64,000 nucleotides of DNA from Calditrichia bacterium (lineage in GTDB: Bacteria; Calditrichota; Calditrichia; RBG-13-44-9; J075). The notes beneath the pieces were generated by a model, which had not been told where the DNA came from, did not search any database, and saw only the letters and a program-made list of their open reading frames with translations. Below, one piece after another: positions 24,223 to 32,549 of the stretch. Where the stretch lies: NCBI GenBank assembly GCA_028284445.1, contig JANQRS010000069.1, forward strand, positions 1 to 64,000. Reading direction: 5' to 3'. Both the position numbers and the translations under genes were made by a program. Within the stretch, counting starts at the first letter, position 1. Each line of letters opens with the position of its first letter.

Positions 24223-25167
24223 ATGGCAGTCGATGAAAAAGCAAAACTTGCAGCGTTTGAAGAACGAATTGCAAATGGCGAAAAAATCGAACCCAAGGAT
24301 TGGATGCCGGAGCGTTATCGCAAGCAGCTGATCCGCATGATTTCGCAGCATGCCCACTCTGAATTGGTTGGTATGCTGCCGGAAGGGAACTGGATTACCC
24401 GCGCACCCTCGCTTCGTCGTAAGCTAACTCTGCTGGCAAAGGTTCAGGATGAAGCCGGACACGGCTTATATCTCTATTGCGCCGCCGAAACATTGGGCAT
24501 TGACCGCGATGAAATGACTGAGCAATTGTTGAGCGGCAAAGCCAAATATAGCAGTATCTTCAATTATCCTACCCTGACCTGGGCAGACATCGGCACAATC
24601 GGCTGGTTAGTCGATGGCGCAGCGATTGTCAATCAAACCATGCTGGCAAAATGCTCGTACGGCCCTTATGCCCGGGCCAATCTCAGGATTTGCAAAGAAG
24701 AAAACTTTCATAAACGCCAGGGCTATGAGATTATCTCAATCATGGCCAATGGCACGGATGCACAACGTCGCATGGTACAAGACGCTGTTGATCGCTGGTG
24801 GTGGCCGTCTCTGATGATGTTTGGTCCACCGGATACCAATTCGCCCAATACGGAAGAGTTGATGCGCTGGAAGGTGAAACTGAAGAGCAATGATGATTTG
24901 CGCCAGCGATTTGTCAATCTTACCGTGCCGCAAGCGCGTGCGGTCAACGTAACCCTGCCTGATCCGGATTTAAAATATAATGAAGAGACCAGAAATTGGG
25001 AATTTGGTGAAATTGATTGGGATGAGTTTTATGCCGTTATAAAAGGGCATGGTCCCATGAATCGCGAGCGACTTGAAGCGCGCCGTTCTGCTGAGGAACG
25101 CGGACAATGGGTGCGGGAAGCAGCTCGCGCCTATGCTGCCAAGAAACAGGCAAAGGAGGTGGCCTAA
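24223..25167 (+). CDS. paaA: Phenylacetyl-CoA 1,2-epoxidase catalytic subunit PaaA
   Basis: A 314-residue ferritin-like di-iron oxygenase subunit. Di-iron ligand regions are visible: HAHSELVGMLPEG (about 43-55), KVQDEAGHGLYLY (about 75-87), and EENFHKRQGYE (about 158-168). PaaA forms, with PaaC, the core of the multicomponent epoxidase that turns phenylacetyl-CoA into its ring 1,2-epoxide. It is close in length to E. coli PaaA (309). Its stop overlaps the paaB start by one base (TAATG). It leads an operon paaABCD. Confidence 0.95.
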   Translation: MAVDEKAKLAAFEERIANGEKIEPKDWMPERYRKQLIRMISQHAHSELVGMLPEGNWITRAPSLRRKLTLLAKVQDEAGHGLYLYCAAETLGIDRDEMTEQLLSGKAKYSSIFNYPTLTWADIGTIGWLVDGAAIVNQTMLAKCSYGPYARANLRICKEENFHKRQGYEIISIMANGTDAQRRMVQDAVDRWWWPSLMMFGPPDTNSPNTEELMRWKVKLKSNDDLRQRFVNLTVPQARAVNVTLPDPDLKYNEETRNWEFGEIDWDEFYAVIKGHGPMNRERLEARRSAEERGQWVREAARAYAAKKQAKEVA

Positions 25168-25451
25168 TGAACGCAACCGAACCATTGTGGGAAGTATTTC
25201 TCCGCGAAAAGCAGGGGGCACCTCATGAACATGCCGGCAGTGTTCATGCCGCTGATGCCGAACAGGCCTTGCAGAACGCACGTGACGTTTATGCTCGCCG
25301 TGGACGCGTATTGAGCATTTGGGTGGTACAGACCAGTGAAATTGCAGCGACCTCGCCCTCAGACGACGGACCTTTCTTTGAACCCGGCAACGAAAAAGCT
25401 TATCGTCATCCGCAGTTCTACTCGGTGCCGCGCGGTATTAAGGGGGTTTGA
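25167..25451 (+). CDS. paaB: Phenylacetyl-CoA epoxidase subunit PaaB
   Basis: A 94-residue subunit of the phenylacetyl-CoA epoxidase, with the usual WEVFLREKQGAPHEHAGSVHA start, the NARDVYARR helix and a FEPGNEKAYRHPQFY C-terminal segment. PaaB is thought to bridge the PaaA-PaaC heterodimers. ATG 25167 shares a base with the paaA stop and is preceded by AAAGGAGG, so the longer frame from 25107 is rejected. Confidence 0.93.
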   Translation: MNATEPLWEVFLREKQGAPHEHAGSVHAADAEQALQNARDVYARRGRVLSIWVVQTSEIAATSPSDDGPFFEPGNEKAYRHPQFYSVPRGIKGV

Positions 25452-26221
25452 TGGGGTCGGCAAAACAACACGATAATGATCTCTTTGAATATCTGCTGCG
25501 TCTCGGCGACGATCGCCTGATTCTCGGACATCGCTTGTCCGAGTGGTGTGGTCACGGCCCGATGCTGGAAGAGGATATTGCTCTTTCCAATATCGCCCTG
25601 GATAATGTCGGTCAGGCAATTAGCCTGCTGCAACTGGCCGGGGAAATAGAAGGCAAGGGACGCAGTGAAGATGACCTGGCCTATTTTCGCGAGACCATCG
25701 ATTATCGCAATCTGATGCTGCTGGAGCAGCCAAATGGCGATTTTGCCCACACGCTTGTCCGCCAATTTTTCTTCGATGTGTATAGCTATTATACCTATCT
25801 GGCACTGGAAAAAAGCCTACATGAAGGTCTGGGGGCAATTGCCGTCAAAAGTCTGCGAGAGGCAACCTATCATCTGCGTCACAGCCGTGAGTGGATTTTA
25901 CGTCTCGGCGACGGCACCGAAGAAAGTCATCGGCGCACCCAGGTAGCCGTAAATCACCTCTGGCCGTTTACCGGCGAGATGTTTGAAGCCGACGAGATTG
26001 ATGAACGTTTAACAGCCCAGGGCATCGCTGCCGACTTGAAGAAAATTCAGCTTGACTGGCGTAAGGTAGTAAATGAAACCCTGGCTGAAGCAACCTTGGA
26101 GAAGCCGGAGGATCGTTTCCTGCCCGGCGGTAGCCGTCAGGGGAAACACACGGAACACCTCGGATTCATTCTTTCCGAAATGCAGATTTTGCCACGGTCA
26201 TATCCGGATGCCGGGTGGTGA
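25451..26221 (+). CDS. paaC: Phenylacetyl-CoA epoxidase structural subunit PaaC
   Basis: A 256-residue ferritin-like protein. GHRLSEWCGHGPMLEEDIALSNIALDNVGQA (split over residues about 24-54) is the hallmark start of PaaC, and ATYHLRHSREWILRLGDGT occurs near 140. PaaC is the inactive homologue that pairs with PaaA. ATG 25451 overlaps the paaB stop as TGATG; the TTG one codon earlier is an alternative. Confidence 0.93.
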   Translation: MGSAKQHDNDLFEYLLRLGDDRLILGHRLSEWCGHGPMLEEDIALSNIALDNVGQAISLLQLAGEIEGKGRSEDDLAYFRETIDYRNLMLLEQPNGDFAHTLVRQFFFDVYSYYTYLALEKSLHEGLGAIAVKSLREATYHLRHSREWILRLGDGTEESHRRTQVAVNHLWPFTGEMFEADEIDERLTAQGIAADLKKIQLDWRKVVNETLAEATLEKPEDRFLPGGSRQGKHTEHLGFILSEMQILPRSYPDAGW

Positions 26222-26225
26222 GCAA

Positions 26226-26735
26226 ATGACCACATCTACCAGTATGCGGCTGTCCCCTGAGGGTATTCTTGAGCTCTTAAACGAGGTTCAGGATCCGGAG
26301 ATCCCGGTTATCAGTGTTGTTGAACTGGGTGTGGTCCGCAAGGTTGAGATTGAGGCAGATCAGATCATCGTGACCATGACGCCGACTTATTCCGGCTGTC
26401 CGGCAATGCGGGTAATGGAGCAGGATGTGGTTGCCAAGCTTCTCGAGCATGGGATGACCAATGTGCGGATTCAGACCGTATTGTCACCACCGTGGACAAC
26501 TGATTGGCTGAGCGATGAAGCGCGGGAAAAGCTGCGCAAATATGGCATCGCACCACCCGGTAAAGTGCCCAAAGCACATCTCGACCCGTTTCGGAAAAAA
26601 TCAGAGATCGTTGCCTGTCCGCTATGTGAATCAACCGATACAAAATTGACCAGCGAATTCGGCTCTACGGCCTGCAAGGCATTTTATCACTGCAATGCCT
26701 GTTCACAGCCTTTCGAGCAGTTTAAGTGCATCTAA
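26226..26735 (+). CDS. paaD: Phenylacetate degradation protein PaaD (Fe-S maturation type)
   Basis: A 169-residue protein with an N-terminal DUF59/MIP18 domain (LLNEVQDPEIPVISVVELGVV, PTYSGCPAM) and a C-terminal zinc-ribbon-like region with paired cysteines (CPLC near 137-140 and CNAC near 158-161). PaaD is believed to help assemble the Fe-S centre of the epoxidase reductase. Start ATG 26226 follows the paaC stop by 4 bp. The reductase gene paaE, which normally comes next, is not found here. Confidence 0.9.
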   Translation: MTTSTSMRLSPEGILELLNEVQDPEIPVISVVELGVVRKVEIEADQIIVTMTPTYSGCPAMRVMEQDVVAKLLEHGMTNVRIQTVLSPPWTTDWLSDEAREKLRKYGIAPPGKVPKAHLDPFRKKSEIVACPLCESTDTKLTSEFGSTACKAFYHCNACSQPFEQFKCI

Positions 26736-26782
26736 CACATCCCCCGCTATCCCTCTTCGAAGGGGGATAGCGGGGGATGTGT
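26735..26782. repeat. Long perfect GC-rich hairpin after paaD
   Basis: Arms of 19 bp, ACACATCCCCCGCTATCCC (26735-26753) and its exact complement (26764-26782), continuing inward through TCTTCGAAGG with one G-T pair. It starts at the last base of the paaD stop codon. It may act as a terminator or RNA-stability element; its sequence family recurs at 27657 and 46646. Confidence 0.9.
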
Positions 26783-26842
26783 CGATTGGTCAGCCAGGCA
26801 AGTAGTTGACCAATCAACCATTTAACCAAGACCGAGGTCCCC

Positions 26843-27634
26843 ATGTCCCATCAAAATGAAATCCTTTTCGAGATCCAGGACGGCGTTGCTTTTATCACGC
26901 TGAACCGTCCGGATGTGTTAAATAGCTTTCATCGCCCGATGGCAAAGGCCTTCCAGGAAACGCTCAATGCCTGTGCGGAAAATACTGAGATTCGCGCTGT
27001 TAACGTAACGGGTGCCGGGCGCGCTTTCTGTGCTGGTCAGGACCTCGCTGAAGCGGTGCCCGCTCAAGGCCCGGCACCGGAAATCGAAGACATAGTCCGC
27101 GAGAGTTATAATCCAATTGTTACAAAAATTCGACAGTTAGAAAAACCGGTCATTTGCGCCGTAAATGGCGTCGCTGCCGGCGCCGGTGCGAATATTGCCT
27201 TGGCTTGCGATATCGTAATTGCCTCGGAAAAGGCCTCATTCTTACAGGCTTTTTGTCATATCGGTCTGATTCCCGATAGTGGTGGCACCTGGTTTTTACC
27301 ACGGTTGATTGGCTTACCTCGAGCCACAGCCCAAATGATGCTCGGTGAAAAAGTCCCTGCTGCCGAGGCTTTGGAAATGGGCATGATTTACAAGGTTGTT
27401 CCCGCAGAGGAACTCGCAGAAGTCAGTAGTAAACTTGCCCGGCATTTGGCTAAGCAGCCGACAAAGGGCCTGGGGTTAACCAAACGTGCCCTGAATGCGT
27501 CTTTTGATAATGACCTTTTGCAACAGTTGGAAGTTGAAGAGAAGCTGCAGGGGGAAGCGTCGCATAGTCATGACTATCTGGAAGGCGTCAAAGCGTTCCA
27601 GGAGAAGCGCAAACCCGAATTTAAAGGATCATGA
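26843..27634 (+). CDS. paaG: 1,2-epoxyphenylacetyl-CoA isomerase PaaG
   Basis: A 263-residue crotonase-fold enzyme. GRAFCAGQDL (about 56-65), KPVICAVNGVAAGAGANIALACDIV and GLIPDSGGTWFLPRL follow PaaG of E. coli along the full length, including the C-terminal SHDYLEGVKAFQEKRKPEFKG. PaaG converts the ring epoxide of phenylacetyl-CoA into the oxepin form. It follows paaD by 107 bp, with the hairpin in between. The match is to PaaG rather than to the hydratase PaaF. Confidence 0.9.
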   Translation: MSHQNEILFEIQDGVAFITLNRPDVLNSFHRPMAKAFQETLNACAENTEIRAVNVTGAGRAFCAGQDLAEAVPAQGPAPEIEDIVRESYNPIVTKIRQLEKPVICAVNGVAAGAGANIALACDIVIASEKASFLQAFCHIGLIPDSGGTWFLPRLIGLPRATAQMMLGEKVPAAEALEMGMIYKVVPAEELAEVSSKLARHLAKQPTKGLGLTKRALNASFDNDLLQQLEVEEKLQGEASHSHDYLEGVKAFQEKRKPEFKGS

Positions 27635-27656
27635 TTTTACACCTTTGAAGCGAGTT

Positions 27657-27700
27657 AATCCCCCCTTTATTTCCCCCCAGGGGGAAATAAAGGGGGGATT
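27657..27700. repeat. Perfect 21-bp-arm GC-rich palindrome after paaG
   Basis: Left arm AATCCCCCCTTTATTTCCCCC (27657-27677; 21 nt), 2-nt centre, right arm the exact complement (27680-27700). It lies 22 bp after the paaG stop. Confidence 0.92.
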
Positions 27701-27749
27701 TTGGAATTTTTCTTGTTGGATTTTGGAATTTTTCTTGTTGGATTTTGGA
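27698..27749 (+). repeat. Two direct copies of the GGAATTTTTCTTGTTGG element
   Basis: TTTTGGAATTTTTCTTGTTG is present twice in tandem (unit about 24 bp), directly after the GC-rich palindrome and 40 bp before paaH. It is the only place in the window where this element is in direct rather than inverted orientation. Confidence 0.9.
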
Positions 27750-27788
27750 CGCTATCCTTTTGCAACAATTACTATATGAGAACCAGTT

Positions 27789-28967
27789 ATGCCCAAATTG
27801 AATCAAAATGATCTCGTTGCCGTTCTCGGCGCCGGAACAATGGGACGAGGCATTGCCCAGGTAGCTGCTACCTATGGTCATCCCGTCTTGCTGATAGATA
27901 CGTTCGCGGATGCTGTGCAAAATGCCCGTGCATCTCACACAAAGATATTTGAGCGTTTGGTAGAAAAAGGCCGACTTCAAGCCGATGAAGCAGCTTCGAT
28001 TCAGGGGCGTATTTCCTACCAGGAAAATCTCGATGGCATTGAGTCTGCCGGACTGGTCATTGAAGCGATTGTAGAAATCCTTGAGGCCAAAACCGAGCTG
28101 TTCTCCAGGATCGAATCCTTGGTGTCAGAGGATTGTGTGTTAGCCAGCAATACCTCATCACTGTCTATCGCTGCGATTTCAGGTGCGTGTGAACAGCCGC
28201 AGCGATTTATCGGACTGCATTTCTTCAATCCGGCACCGCTGATGCCCCTGGTGGAAGTTGTGCCGGGCATTGCCACTGAACAGGGTCTGGCAGACGAAAT
28301 GAAGTCGCTAATGCAAGATTGGGGCAAGTTGCCGGTGATCGCCAAAGATACCCCGGGATTCATTGTAAATCGCGTGGCAAGACCATTCTATGGTGAAGCT
28401 TTACGCATATTGGAGGAAGGTATCGCCGATGCTGCCACCATCGACTGGGCCATGCGCGAGATCGGCGGCTTTCGTATGGGGCCTTTTCAGCTCATGGACT
28501 TCATAGGCAACGATATCAACTATGCGGTTACCGAGAGCGTATTTGCGGCCTTCTTCTACGATCCGCGCTTCAAACCTTCCTTCACGCAAAAGCGAATGGT
28601 TGAGGCAAAGTTTCTTGGTAAAAAGTCCGGACGTGGCTATTATGAATACACTGAAGGCGCGACAGCACCGCAAGCGAATGAAGACCGTGAACTTGGCCAA
28701 GCAATTGTCGATCGAGTTGTGGCGATGTTAATCAACGAAGCGGTCGATGCCGTATTTCTCAATATCGCCTCGCGAGATGATGTTGAACTTGCAATGACTC
28801 GCGGCGTAAACTATCCCAGGGGCCTATTGCGCTGGGCGGATGATCTCGGCCTACCGGTCGTGTTGGAACGTCTGGAGGTGCTACAAGACGAATACGGTGA
28901 AGACCGGTATCGGCCCAATCCATTATTAAAACGCATGGTGCGCCGAGGCGAGACATTTTTTACTTAA
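27789..28967 (+). CDS. paaH: 3-hydroxyacyl-CoA dehydrogenase PaaH
   Basis: A 392-residue NAD-dependent dehydrogenase with the nucleotide fold VLGAGTMGRGIAQVA (about 13-27), SNTSSLSI, the substrate-site LHFFNPAPLMPLVEV and KDTPGFIVNRVARPFY. Two C-terminal 3HCDH domains follow. It is predicted to oxidise 3-hydroxyadipyl-CoA to 3-oxoadipyl-CoA in the phenylacetate pathway. It lacks the N-terminal hydratase found in FadB-type proteins. Gene context (paaG before, paaI and paaJ after) supports PaaH. Confidence 0.88.
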   Translation: MPKLNQNDLVAVLGAGTMGRGIAQVAATYGHPVLLIDTFADAVQNARASHTKIFERLVEKGRLQADEAASIQGRISYQENLDGIESAGLVIEAIVEILEAKTELFSRIESLVSEDCVLASNTSSLSIAAISGACEQPQRFIGLHFFNPAPLMPLVEVVPGIATEQGLADEMKSLMQDWGKLPVIAKDTPGFIVNRVARPFYGEALRILEEGIADAATIDWAMREIGGFRMGPFQLMDFIGNDINYAVTESVFAAFFYDPRFKPSFTQKRMVEAKFLGKKSGRGYYEYTEGATAPQANEDRELGQAIVDRVVAMLINEAVDAVFLNIASRDDVELAMTRGVNYPRGLLRWADDLGLPVVLERLEVLQDEYGEDRYRPNPLLKRMVRRGETFFT

Positions 28968-28983
28968 GTAGATAAATCCTGCC

Positions 28984-29367
28984 ATGTCAGATTATAATCC
29001 AGAACAGCACTTCATCGAACTCCCACCGGAGCTCTACCGGAATCCTGAGCATGATGCCATCCGTCAATGGTCGATCAAGCAGTATCGCAAAGTGACAAAA
29101 TGGAAAATTGGCTTGCTGTTTTTGCTTTTTGTTCAGCTTATTACGCTGATTGTTTTGTTCAATGTGTCTGATCTTGGACCGGCTTTCCAGATCCTCGAAG
29201 GCCTGTTAGGTGTTTTTATGCTGGTGAGCAATCCAATGATGTATTATTTTCTTCGTAAGAAACAACGCTCTTATGTTTTGACAGATGAAGAAATTGAGCA
29301 GTTGATTGAAGCAACGATCGCTGAAAGAGCTCAGAGAGATCAGGAATTTGAAGACAAGTTCAAATAG
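28984..29367 (+). CDS. Small membrane protein within the paa cluster
   Basis: A 127-residue protein that I do not recognise. Two hydrophobic helices (about residues 39-60 and 68-88) are flanked by a polar N-terminus and a charged C-terminal tail (DEEIEQLIEATIAERAQRDQE). It is 16 bp after paaH and its stop is 1 bp before the paaI start, so it is co-transcribed with catabolic genes, but its part in the pathway is unknown. Confidence 0.65.
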   Translation: MSDYNPEQHFIELPPELYRNPEHDAIRQWSIKQYRKVTKWKIGLLFLLFVQLITLIVLFNVSDLGPAFQILEGLLGVFMLVSNPMMYYFLRKKQRSYVLTDEEIEQLIEATIAERAQRDQEFEDKFK

Positions 29368-29368
29368 C

Positions 29369-29806
29369 GTGGACAGTAGCTCCGAAGCTCAGGAATTGGC
29401 GGAGCGCGTTGTGAAGCAGATGCTTGACAACGATCCATATAGCCAGTGGCTGGGGGTGAAGGTGCTGAACGTTGCACCTGGCCGTGTCACCTTGCAAATG
29501 CAGGTTCGCGAAGAAATGCTAAACGGATTTCGCGTCGGGCATGGCGGTGTTACGTATGCCTTTGCCGATAGCGCCTTGGCGTTTGCCTGCAACTCGCATG
29601 GTCAGGTAAGCTTGCTGCTCAATGCCAACATGGCCTATCCCGCGCCAGTCCAGAAGAGCGATATTTTAACGGCTGTTGCTGAAGAAGAAAATCGTACCCG
29701 CCGAACCGCAATATATTCGGTACGGGTGTCGCGAAATGACGACGAAGTGGTGGGTCTCTTCCAGGCCACGGTTTATCGAACAAGCAAGACACATTTTGAC
29801 GCGTAA
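29369..29806 (+). CDS. paaI: Hotdog thioesterase PaaI
   Basis: A 145-residue acyl-CoA thioesterase of the PaaI type. NGFRVGHGGVTYAFADSALAFACNS carries the HGG and Asp residues of the hotdog active site. PaaI is thought to release CoA from dead-end intermediates of the phenylacetate pathway. GTG 29369, just after the upstream stop, gives the usual N-terminus (SSEAQELAERVVKQML); an overlapping ATG at 29306 would add an unlikely basic extension and is not chosen. Confidence 0.88.
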   Translation: MDSSSEAQELAERVVKQMLDNDPYSQWLGVKVLNVAPGRVTLQMQVREEMLNGFRVGHGGVTYAFADSALAFACNSHGQVSLLLNANMAYPAPVQKSDILTAVAEEENRTRRTAIYSVRVSRNDDEVVGLFQATVYRTSKTHFDA

Positions 29807-29820
29807 CGGAGAGCACTCAT

Positions 29821-31032
29821 ATGCGAGATGCATATATAATTGATACGATTCGCACGCCTGTTGGCAAATTCGGCGGATCGCTGGCAACGGTTCGTACCGA
29901 CGATATGGCGGCGATGACCATTGCTGAAATTGTAAAACGCAATTCATCGCTGGACCCGGCTGCGATCGAAGACGTGATACTCGGCTGCGCCAATCAGGCA
30001 GGGGAGGACAATCGCAACGTCGCGAGAATGGCCTTGCTGCTTGCCGGCTTACCGACTTCTGTACCGGGCTATACTGTCAATCGGCTCTGTGCATCCGGTT
30101 TAAACTCGGTTGCCAATGCTGCTGCGCTCATAAAAGTCGATGGCGGTGATGTCTTTATTGCCGGAGGCGTCGAGAGCATGACCCGTGCGCCATATGTGAT
30201 GTCCAAGAGCGGGCGGGCATTTGGTCGCGATGCCAAAATGTGGGATACCTCAATCGGCTGGCGATTTCCGAATCCCCGTATGAAGGCCCAATACGGGATT
30301 GACGGCATGGGACATACAGCTGAGAACGTCGCTGAGCAATACAATATTAGCCGTGAGGACCAGGATCAGTTCGCTCTTGGTTCTCAAAAGAAGGCCGCCG
30401 CGGCCCGCGAAAAAGGGCGTCTTGCAAAAGAAATTATGCCGGTGTCCATCCCGCAGCGTAAAGGCGATCCTATAATTTTTGATCATGATGAGTTCATCCG
30501 TGCAGATTCGAGCATTACAAAACTGTCATCCTTACGGCCGGTTTTCAGAACAGATGGGGAAGGCAGCGTTACCGCCGGTAATTCCAGTGGCATCAATGAT
30601 GGCGCTGCTGCGATACTGCTTGCCTCTCAAGATGGGATCAAACAGCATGGTTTGAAACCACGTGCACGCATCCTTGCTGCTACGGCTGTCGGGCTTGAGC
30701 CGCGTATCATGGGCATGGGACCGTACTATGCCACTGAAAAGATCTTGAAAGTAATGGATATGAAGCTTGACGACATTGCTGTTCTGGAGTTGAATGAAGC
30801 TTTTGCCTCACAAAGTCTTGCCTGCATGCGCGAACTGGGTTTGGCCGATGATGATCCTCGCGTCAATCCCAATGGTGGGGCCATTGCAATTGGGCATCCG
30901 TTGGGTATGTCCGGCACACGCATTATCGGTAGTGCCTTGATTGAATTGGAAGAGCGGCAGGAACGCTTTGCTCTCTGTACTATGTGTATTGGAGTGGGCC
31001 AGGGAATGGCAATGATTATTGAAAGAGTATAA
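29821..31032 (+). CDS. paaJ: 3-oxoadipyl-CoA thiolase PaaJ (PcaF family)
   Basis: A 403-residue thiolase. The active site is complete: acyl-binding Cys in VNRLCASGLNSV (about residue 91), NEAFA, GHPLGMSGTRI and the second Cys in CTMCIGVGQGMAMI. The start DAYIIDTIRTPVGKFGGSL matches PaaJ/PcaF. It should cleave 3-oxoadipyl-CoA to acetyl-CoA and succinyl-CoA and may also handle the dehydrosuberyl intermediate. It follows paaI by 14 bp. Confidence 0.9.
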   Translation: MRDAYIIDTIRTPVGKFGGSLATVRTDDMAAMTIAEIVKRNSSLDPAAIEDVILGCANQAGEDNRNVARMALLLAGLPTSVPGYTVNRLCASGLNSVANAAALIKVDGGDVFIAGGVESMTRAPYVMSKSGRAFGRDAKMWDTSIGWRFPNPRMKAQYGIDGMGHTAENVAEQYNISREDQDQFALGSQKKAAAAREKGRLAKEIMPVSIPQRKGDPIIFDHDEFIRADSSITKLSSLRPVFRTDGEGSVTAGNSSGINDGAAAILLASQDGIKQHGLKPRARILAATAVGLEPRIMGMGPYYATEKILKVMDMKLDDIAVLELNEAFASQSLACMRELGLADDDPRVNPNGGAIAIGHPLGMSGTRIIGSALIELEERQERFALCTMCIGVGQGMAMIIERV

Positions 31033-31053
31033 TCAACCAAGAGGTCATTGGAG

Positions 31054-31737
31054 ATGCACCGCAAACATTATTGGCTCGCCGCGTTAATTTTTGTGCTGGT
31101 CATGGGTATGTCATGTGAGATTCATGAAGTTGGCAGTTTCCCATCACGTAAAGGCACAGATGCACGTACGGTAAAGAAAAAAGATGCGAAAGATGCCGAT
31201 GCCAAAGACAAAAAGGCCAACGGCAAAAAGTCCACAAAAGTGGAATCGCAGAACGAGGGTATCATCGATCGCGTAACCAGTCTGATTACCGGCGGCGGTG
31301 GAGCCGGTAGCAGCAATTCCATCTGCATCAAGAGCGATCAAATGCGCATTGCTGACGTCTCAATCAAAGATTCGGAAGCGCGCGTGCGTCGCGAGTTCGG
31401 CAATCCCTCGCGGTCACGCGGGGTCACCCGGGGCGGTGGCAATAAGACGCTCGTTTACAACAATGCTGAAGTTGATGTCGTCTGGGGTGAGGTCGAGGCG
31501 ATTCGCACGTCCTCCAGCCGTGCCCGTTTTGGCCCCGGTGTTCAGGTAGGCATGCACTTCGATGAAGTGATGGATTTGCTGGGATTGGCTGCCCAGTCCG
31601 GCTGGAAAGGGCAGGAGCGAATTACCTTCATCAATTGCGATGACAGCGAAATGATGAGCTATTCCTGCTACCTCACCCTGGAATTTGATGATCGCGATAA
31701 ACTCAAGTCGATTGAAATATCATCCGATGCCCCTTAG
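31054..31737 (+). CDS. Lipoprotein of unknown function between paaJ and paaY
   Basis: A 227-residue protein that I do not recognise. The N-terminus looks like a lipoprotein signal (LVMGMSC). A Lys/Asp-rich low-complexity stretch (KKKDAKDADAKDKKANGKK) and a Gly/Ser segment precede a folded C-terminal domain of about 120 residues, in which IKDSEARVRREFGNPSRSRG, GVQVGMHFDEVMDLLGL and LTLEFDDRDKL suggest a repeat of a small alpha-beta unit similar to SmpA/OmlA-type domains. It is embedded in the paa unit (22 bp after paaJ, 8 bp before paaY). ATG 31054 is favoured, with AGAGG 8 nt upstream. Confidence 0.6.
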   Translation: MHRKHYWLAALIFVLVMGMSCEIHEVGSFPSRKGTDARTVKKKDAKDADAKDKKANGKKSTKVESQNEGIIDRVTSLITGGGGAGSSNSICIKSDQMRIADVSIKDSEARVRREFGNPSRSRGVTRGGGNKTLVYNNAEVDVVWGEVEAIRTSSSRARFGPGVQVGMHFDEVMDLLGLAAQSGWKGQERITFINCDDSEMMSYSCYLTLEFDDRDKLKSIEISSDAP

Positions 31738-31745
31738 CAGGTACT

Positions 31746-32354
31746 ATGAGCAATATTTTCGAATTTAATGGCTATCGCCCGGTGGTTCATGAATCTGCCT
31801 ACGTGCATCCGAATGCAACGGTGACCGGCAACGTGGTAATCGGCGCGGATGTCTACATTGGTCCCGGCGCAGCGATTCGTGGCGACTGGGGAGCAATCGT
31901 CATTAAGGATGGATGCAACGTGCAGGAAAACTGCACCATTCACATGTTTCCCGGTGTGGAAACTGTTTTGGAGCCTTCGGCCCATGTCGGCCATGGTGCT
32001 GTGATTCATGGTGCACACCTCGGGCGAAATTGCCTGATTGGCATGAATGCCGTTGTGATGGATCGCGTTTCAATTGGCGATGAGTGTATCGTCGGTGCTT
32101 TGACCTTCATTCGAGAGGGGATGGAGATCCCCCCGCGCAAAATTGTGGTTGGGAATCCGGCTAGAATCATCAAAGACGTCACCGACGAAATGATTGGCTG
32201 GAAAACGGAAGGCACGAAGATTTATCAAGCGCTGCCGCAAATGCTGCGCGATACCCTCAAGCCTTGTGAGCCTTTGCGGGAAGTTCCGTCGGGCCGCGAG
32301 AAGCAAGAACCGATTTTCAAGACCTGGGGAATGGTTAAGAAAGATGATATTTGA
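31746..32354 (+). CDS. paaY: PaaY-like hexapeptide-repeat thioesterase/gamma carbonic anhydrase fold
   Basis: A 202-residue left-handed beta-helix protein. Hexapeptide repeats run from VHPNATVTGNVVIGADVYIGPGAAIRG through HVGHGAVIHGAHLGRNCLIGMNAVVMD, with His ligands of the gamma-class metal site (HMFPG, HVGHG, VIHG). The length and the tail (PCEPLREVPSGR) follow PaaY, which hydrolyses 2-hydroxycyclohepta-1,4,6-triene-1-carboxyl-CoA, a side product of the pathway. The stop codon TGA at 32352 begins a heptamer array. Confidence 0.85.
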   Translation: MSNIFEFNGYRPVVHESAYVHPNATVTGNVVIGADVYIGPGAAIRGDWGAIVIKDGCNVQENCTIHMFPGVETVLEPSAHVGHGAVIHGAHLGRNCLIGMNAVVMDRVSIGDECIVGALTFIREGMEIPPRKIVVGNPARIIKDVTDEMIGWKTEGTKIYQALPQMLRDTLKPCEPLREVPSGREKQEPIFKTWGMVKKDDI

Positions 32355-32394
32355 TGCTGGATATTGGAAGCTTGATACTGGATGCTTGATGCTT
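32353..32394. repeat. GATRCTK heptamer array, degenerate, after paaY
   Basis: Six heptamers in phase: GATGCTG, GATATTG, GAAGCTT, GATACTG, GATGCTT, GATGCTT. The first unit overlaps the paaY stop codon. Confidence 0.85.
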
Positions 32395-32426
32395 GCCAGA
32401 GGGAATGCAGAGAAGCACTGGAGTTA

Positions 32427-32516
32427 TGGAATGATGGAATGATGGAATGATGGAATATAGGCGCATTCACATCGCTGCCAAGTTTTTTCCAGTATTCCAG
32501 TATTCCAGTATTCCAT
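32427..32516. repeat. Facing octamer arrays TGGAATGA and TTCCAGTA
   Basis: Left arm: TGGAATGA three times and TGGAATAT (32427-32458). Right arm: TTCCAGTA three times and TTCCAT (32487-32516), whose complement is TGGAATAC repeated. The arms can pair as an imperfect hairpin with a 28-bp loop. It lies between paaY and the PaaF-like gene. Confidence 0.9.
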
Positions 32517-32549
32517 TCAAGAGAAACATCTCAACTGGAGTAACGCAGA

